A stretch of DNA of 64,000 nt from Aureococcus anophagefferens (Eukaryota; Sar; Pelagophyceae; Pelagomonadales; Pelagomonadaceae), in assembly GCF_000186865.1 (NCBI RefSeq), contig NW_008705579.1:62001-126000 (forward strand), read 5' to 3'. The position numbers and the translations under genes are program-made. The notes below the pieces were generated by a model. That model saw nothing but the letters and a program-made list of their open reading frames with translations, was not told the origin of the DNA and searched no databases. This document shows positions 60,735 through 64,000 of this stretch, in pieces (position 1 is the first letter of the stretch; each line of letters opens with the position of its first letter).

Positions 60735-61706
60735 ATGCGCCTTCGACCGCTCCTTTTATGCTCTTCGCTGGCGTTCGCCGTCGCCTGCGTCGTCGAGCGC
60801 GCGCCGACCGCCGCCGGCATCGACCGCATCGGCGCCGTTGTGGATCGCATCCGGACGACGCAGCGCTTCGCCGCCGGCGTCGCCGACCGCTGCGCGCCGC
60901 TCGTCGACCCTTTCGGCGAGCTCGGCGCCGACCCGGCGGTCGACGAAGAATTTCGCGCGCGCCTGCGGCGCTGCGGCTACGCCGTCTGCCGCGCGCCGAC
61001 GCCGCTCGCGCCGGTCGTGGATCGCGCAACGGCGCTGCTCCGGGACGACGCGGCGCTCGTCGCCGCGGGCGGCGCCGTGTCGCTGTCGTCCGAGGGCCGG
61101 AGCGGCGAGTACTTTGGGGCCTACGGCGACGAGGCGACGCGTTTCGTCGACGTGCGCTTCGACGGCGCCGGCCGGCCGCTGCCCCGGGAGCTCGGCGCGT
61201 TCCCCGTGGACGACGCGACGGCCGCGCTCGCGGACCTGGGCTTTCGCGCCTGCGCGGCCGCGGGCCTCGACCCGGCCCTCGTCGACGACCCGCGGAGCTC
61301 GATTCGCGGCGCCGTGTCGTCGACGGCGCTCCGCCTCGCGTGGTACGACGCCTCCGACGAGACGCCCTTCGACGCGCACACGGACGCCACGTTCCTGACC
61401 GTGGCGCCCTTTTCGCCGGGCCTCGAATTCTACGACGGCGCGGCGTGGCACGCGCCCCGGGCCGCCGCGGACGACGACCTCGCGGTGGTCTGGGCCGGCA
61501 GCCTGCTCGAGATCGTCGACGCGACCTTCGCCGCGACGGTCCACCGCGTCGTCGGGACGCCGGAGCCGCGGACGTCGACGCCCCTCCTCCTGCGCGGCCA
61601 CCCCGCCGCGCGGCCGCTCGGCGTCCCCATGCAGGACTGCTGGGAGGCGCTGCAGAAGCGGGACGCCGGCGAGGCCGCGGACTACCTCCGGGCGCGCCTC
61701 GAGTAG
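60735..61706 (+). CDS. 2OG-Fe(II) oxygenase (isopenicillin-N-synthase-like fold)
   Basis: 323 residues from ATG 60735. The iron site is visible: FDAHTDATFLTVAPFSPGLE supplies H-x-D, ATVHRVVGTPEPRTSTPLLL supplies the distal His and an Arg-x-Ser/Thr that would bind 2-oxoglutarate. The N-terminus (MRLRPLLLCSSLAFAVACVV) is a likely signal peptide, so the enzyme probably enters the secretory pathway or, less likely, the plastid (there is no FAP motif). An upstream ~170-residue helical region contains RLRRCGYAVCRAP, the usual N-terminal cap. The substrate is unknown. Confidence 0.75.
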   Translation: MRLRPLLLCSSLAFAVACVVERAPTAAGIDRIGAVVDRIRTTQRFAAGVADRCAPLVDPFGELGADPAVDEEFRARLRRCGYAVCRAPTPLAPVVDRATALLRDDAALVAAGGAVSLSSEGRSGEYFGAYGDEATRFVDVRFDGAGRPLPRELGAFPVDDATAALADLGFRACAAAGLDPALVDDPRSSIRGAVSSTALRLAWYDASDETPFDAHTDATFLTVAPFSPGLEFYDGAAWHAPRAAADDDLAVVWAGSLLEIVDATFAATVHRVVGTPEPRTSTPLLLRGHPAARPLGVPMQDCWEALQKRDAGEAADYLRARLE

Positions 61707-61754
61707 GCGGGATGAGTAGCAGCGCGGCGCTCGCCGGGCCCGACGTCGCCGGCG

Positions 61755-61815
61755 AAATAAATCTTTTACACATTAAATATTGTTGCACATATCATGCACT
61801 TTTTATTATCGTGCT
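61755..61815 (+). promoter_or_regulatory. AT-rich promoter-like block with GTTGCACA
   Basis: A 60-bp AT-rich island (AAATAAATC, ACATTAAATATTG, TTTTTATTATCG) in GC-rich DNA, 125-185 nt before ATG 61940. It contains GTTGCACA at 61782-61789, an instance of the recurrent GTTGCAC core. It could also hold the 3' processing signal (AAATAAAT) of the upstream oxygenase gene. Confidence 0.45.
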
Positions 61816-61939
61816 CAAGTGTGTACGCGAGCTCTGCGCCATAGAAGTCGACTTTGGTCTGGGGGTGAAGAAAGACCGGCGCCGCGGCGCCCGGTCCATC
61901 GCTCGGCCGGGTCCGCCCGCGCCCGCGCCGCCCCCTCGC

Positions 61940-64000
61940 ATGGATCCGCAGCGGCCCACGGACTGGGCCGCCATGAACGGGCAGCTGCCGCCCATGTTCG
62001 TGCCGCACCACGGCGGCATGGCCATGCGGCCGCAGATGGTGCCGCAGGGCGGCGGCCAGATGCTCCTCCCGAGCGAGCACATGTTCGTGCCCCCGGGCGT
62101 CGTCCTCGACGCGTCGCAGTTCGCCGCGCACGCGGCCGCGCGCGCGCGCCACGACTACGGCGCGCCGATGCGCCCGGAGCACTTCGCGCCGCGCCTGCCG
62201 GCGCCCGCGCCGGCGCCCGGCGCGCCGGGCCACGCGGCCCACGCCCCGCACCCGGGCGCGGCGCACGCGGCGGCGGCCCACGCCCACGCGCAGCACCAGG
62301 CGCACGCCGCGCACGCGGCGCGCCGCGCGGCCGAGGTCCACGCGGCGCAGCGGAGCGCGCCGGCGCCGCCCTTCGCCGGGCCGCCGCCGGTGGCGCCGCC
62401 GCCGGTGGCGCCGCCGCCGGTGGCGCCGCCGCCGGCGCCCTTCGCCGCGGCCCCGGCGCCGCCGCCGGCCCCGGCGCCCGCGGCGCCCGCGGCGCCCGCG
62501 GCGCCCCCGGCGCCCGCGGCCGAGGCGCCCCCCTCGGCGGCCGCGGCCGCGGCCGCGGCGCCGGCGCCCGCGGCCGAGGCCGGCGCGGCCAAGGCCGACG
62601 ACAAGGCGAAGAAGCCCGCGGCGAAGAAGGAGAAGGGCGCGCCCAAGCCGAAGAAGGCGCGCGCGCCGAAGGCGCCCGCCGGCGACAAGGCGCCCAAGGC
62701 CGACGGCGACGGCGGCCCCGACGGCAAGGCCAAGGACGGCGAGAAGAAGAAGCCGGCGAAGCGCGCGCGGGCGAAGAAGGAGCCCAAGCCCAAGGCGACC
62801 GGCGACGGCGCGTCGAAAAAAGAGGGCGAGGCGAAGAAGAAGCCGTCGGGCTCCGGCGGCGGCGGCGCGGGCGCGGCGACGAACAAGCCGCCGGACTTCG
62901 TCGTCAAGCTCTACGCCATGTTCAGCGAGCTCGGCTCCGAGCTCATCACCTGGGACAGCGGCAAGATCGTCATCCCCGGGCCGTCGAGCCGCCTCGCGGC
63001 CGTGCTGCCCAAGTACTTCCGCCACGGCAAGTTCACGTCGTTCCAGCGCCAGCTCAACAACTTCGGCTTCCACAAGAAGATCTCCGAGTCGTCGTCGAAG
63101 ATGCGCATCTACACGCGCGCCGACATGCTCGGCTTCCCCGCGGAGGCGCTCCTCGACCTCCGCCGCAAGCCCGGCGCGTCGTGCGCGTCGTGGGAGCCGA
63201 CGGCGAACGTCTGCTCCATGCTCGAGAAGGTCGGCGCCGACGACCCGTCGCCGGGCGGCGTCCGCGAGCATCGTCGGAGTCGGGGGTTCGACCGGGGGGT
63301 CGACCGGGCGAGGGGCCGCGTTTCGGAGTCCGCGCGCGGCGGGTCGAGGCGGGCCGTTCCGACCGCGCGGCTCCCGGGAGGGGACGCGCCGCGCGCGCGC
63401 CGTTCGACGAAACACATTCCCAGGTCCCTCCTCGACGACGGCGTCATCGGCGGCGACGCCATGCTCGACGACGAGTCCACGGGCGGCGACGACGGCGTCT
63501 TCGCCGCGCGCGTCGCGAGCCTCGCGCCGCCGGCGCCGGCGCCGGCCGCGGCGACGAAGCGGCGCAAGGGCGAGGCCCGGGAGAAGCCCACGGCCCTCGA
63601 GGCGGCGCCCCCGCCCCTCGACGCCTTCGGCGACGTCGACATGGAGGACCTGAGCGACGACGGCGGCGGCGGCGGCGGCGACGCCGGCCCCGCGGCCGCG
63701 GAGCTCGTGCCGCTGAGCGCGAACATCCCCCTGAGCAGCGACATGGACGTGAGCGGCCTCGTCGACGGCGGCGCCGAGGACGAGATGGAGGGCTTCTTCG
63801 CCTTCCTCGACAACCAGGTCTGCGGGTCCGTCGTGTCGGCCGAGCGCGGCGACCTCTTCAAGGACGACAACCTGAGCCTCCTCGTCTCCGTGCGGCCCGA
63901 CGCCGGCCCGGCGGGGCCCCTCGCCATGCTCCAGCTCGACGCCTTCGCGGACCACGTCCCCGGGGACCACGAGGCGCCGGGCGACGCCATGGACGACGAC
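61940..64000 (+). CDS. Heat-shock-factor-type DNA-binding protein, 3' partial
   Basis: Open from ATG 61940 to the window edge (687 codons). Residues 1-215 are Pro/Ala/His-rich; ~220-310 are Lys/Ala/Pro-rich. Residues ~319-410 form an HSF-type winged helix: DFVVKLYAMFSELGSELITW, KIVIPGPSSRLAAVLPKYFR, then SFQRQLNNFGFHKK, the recognition helix. HSF-family proteins bind nGAAn arrays and are expanded in stramenopiles. There is no clear heptad trimerisation region. Bases 63247-63423 probably form a 177-nt in-frame intron (phase 2; retained it gives an Arg/Gly insert); joining gives DDP|SLLDDGVIGG. The C-terminal part is acidic (DVDMEDLSDD, EDEMEGFFAFLDN), like an activation domain. The very long disordered N-terminus is unusual for the family. 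Confidence 0.85.
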   Translation, partial: MDPQRPTDWAAMNGQLPPMFVPHHGGMAMRPQMVPQGGGQMLLPSEHMFVPPGVVLDASQFAAHAAARARHDYGAPMRPEHFAPRLPAPAPAPGAPGHAAHAPHPGAAHAAAAHAHAQHQAHAAHAARRAAEVHAAQRSAPAPPFAGPPPVAPPPVAPPPVAPPPAPFAAAPAPPPAPAPAAPAAPAAPPAPAAEAPPSAAAAAAAAPAPAAEAGAAKADDKAKKPAAKKEKGAPKPKKARAPKAPAGDKAPKADGDGGPDGKAKDGEKKKPAKRARAKKEPKPKATGDGASKKEGEAKKKPSGSGGGGAGAATNKPPDFVVKLYAMFSELGSELITWDSGKIVIPGPSSRLAAVLPKYFRHGKFTSFQRQLNNFGFHKKISESSSKMRIYTRADMLGFPAEALLDLRRKPGASCASWEPTANVCSMLEKVGADDPSPGGVREHRRSRGFDRGVDRARGRVSESARGGSRRAVPTARLPGGDAPRARRSTKHIPRSLLDDGVIGGDAMLDDESTGGDDGVFAARVASLAPPAPAPAAATKRRKGEAREKPTALEAAPPPLDAFGDVDMEDLSDDGGGGGGDAGPAAAELVPLSANIPLSSDMDVSGLVDGGAEDEMEGFFAFLDNQVCGSVVSAERGDLFKDDNLSLLVSVRPDAGPAGPLAMLQLDAFADHVPGDHEAPGDAMDDD
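62385..62520 (+). repeat. Short-period coding repeats (15 bp and 9 bp)
   Basis: A 15-bp unit GCCGCCGCCGGTGGC encoding PPPVA is repeated about 3.5 times (62385-62445), then GCGCCCGCG units encoding APA repeat around 62475-62520. Slippage-prone low-complexity DNA in the HSF N-terminus. Confidence 0.8.

Noticed and set aside
61766..63970. A 734-codon minus-strand open frame
   Set aside because: Antisense to the HSF-type gene; the plus frame has a clear DNA-binding domain, the minus frame only Arg/Gly/Val low-complexity.
1..64000. CRISPR arrays, prokaryotic operons, phage or IS elements
   Set aside because: None seen. Introns, plastid presequences and domain content are eukaryotic throughout; the only mobile DNA I can support is the introner set.

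Overview
This is a gene-dense window of about 70% G+C from a eukaryotic nuclear genome. It most resembles a pelagophyte stramenopile of the Aureococcus anophagefferens type. The evidence is: spliceosomal introns; nuclear genes for plastid proteins whose presequences carry heterokont FAP/AFAP-type motifs (CG|AFAP in an ABC1 kinase, SS|FVAP in THF1, SA|FQAP in a small protein); Pro/Thr-rich SPTPAP repeats; and near-identical ~192-bp introner elements like those reported from Aureococcus. The species is inferred, not proven.

Layout. 1-6060: 5'-truncated beta-helix/multi-TM receptor-like gene. 6071-8497 (-): plastid ABC1K/UbiB-like kinase. 8616-9220 (-): probable small gene of uncertain structure. 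9315-13696: BRO1/ALIX-like ESCRT protein interrupted by a 368-N assembly gap. 14130-20930: SRCR-REJ-EGF-GPS-multi-TM protein (polycystin-1-like). 21212-21409: one-TM small protein. 21733-21803 (-): tRNA-Ala(UGC). 21983-23749 (-): EF-hand/ankyrin protein. 24163-24402: DUF1294 protein. 24416-25423 (-): GNAT-membrane protein. 25603-29283: a fusion of an MRH lectin, an EDEM-type GH47 mannosidase-like domain and a PA domain. 29475-30230: membrane protein. 30514-33272 (-): secreted EGF-repeat protein. 33491-34396 (-): prolyl 4-hydroxylase. 34537-43510: giant IQ/WW protein. 43507-44910 (-): GT31 glycosyltransferase. 45013-51947: protein with ten tandem EF-hand pairs. 52086-53018: F-box-like protein. 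53015-54088 (-): Fringe-like glycosyltransferase. 54218-55537 (-): coiled-coil protein. 55659-56111: AT-hook protein. 56385-57797: nuclear protein with a KGKWT/CDPMRITKKF domain. 58281-59214 (-): THF1/Psb29. 59854-60239: small plastid protein. 60735-61706: 2OG-Fe(II) oxygenase. 61940-64000: heat-shock-factor-type protein running off the window.

The most striking feature is a set of four introner elements that act as introns in three genes. Each is flanked by an 8-bp target-site duplication. In every case the 3' splice site (CAG) is the end of the element and the 5' splice site is the first two bases (GT or GC) of the duplicated host sequence. Three copies are ~93-94% identical by eye; the fourth is a diverged relative inserted in the opposite orientation. 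Splicing at these sites restores an EGF domain, a WW domain and an EF-hand repeat.

Several genes belong to shared processes. The secretory/ER set comprises the MRH-EDEM-PA fusion (glycoprotein degradation), prolyl hydroxylase, two GT31-type transferases and three large surface or secreted proteins. The plastid set comprises ABC1K, THF1 and the small FQAP protein, the last two divergently arranged. Genes are packed tightly: head-to-head pairs share ~95-180 bp, and two tail-to-tail pairs overlap by exactly 4 bp through palindromic stop codons (CTAG, TTAA).
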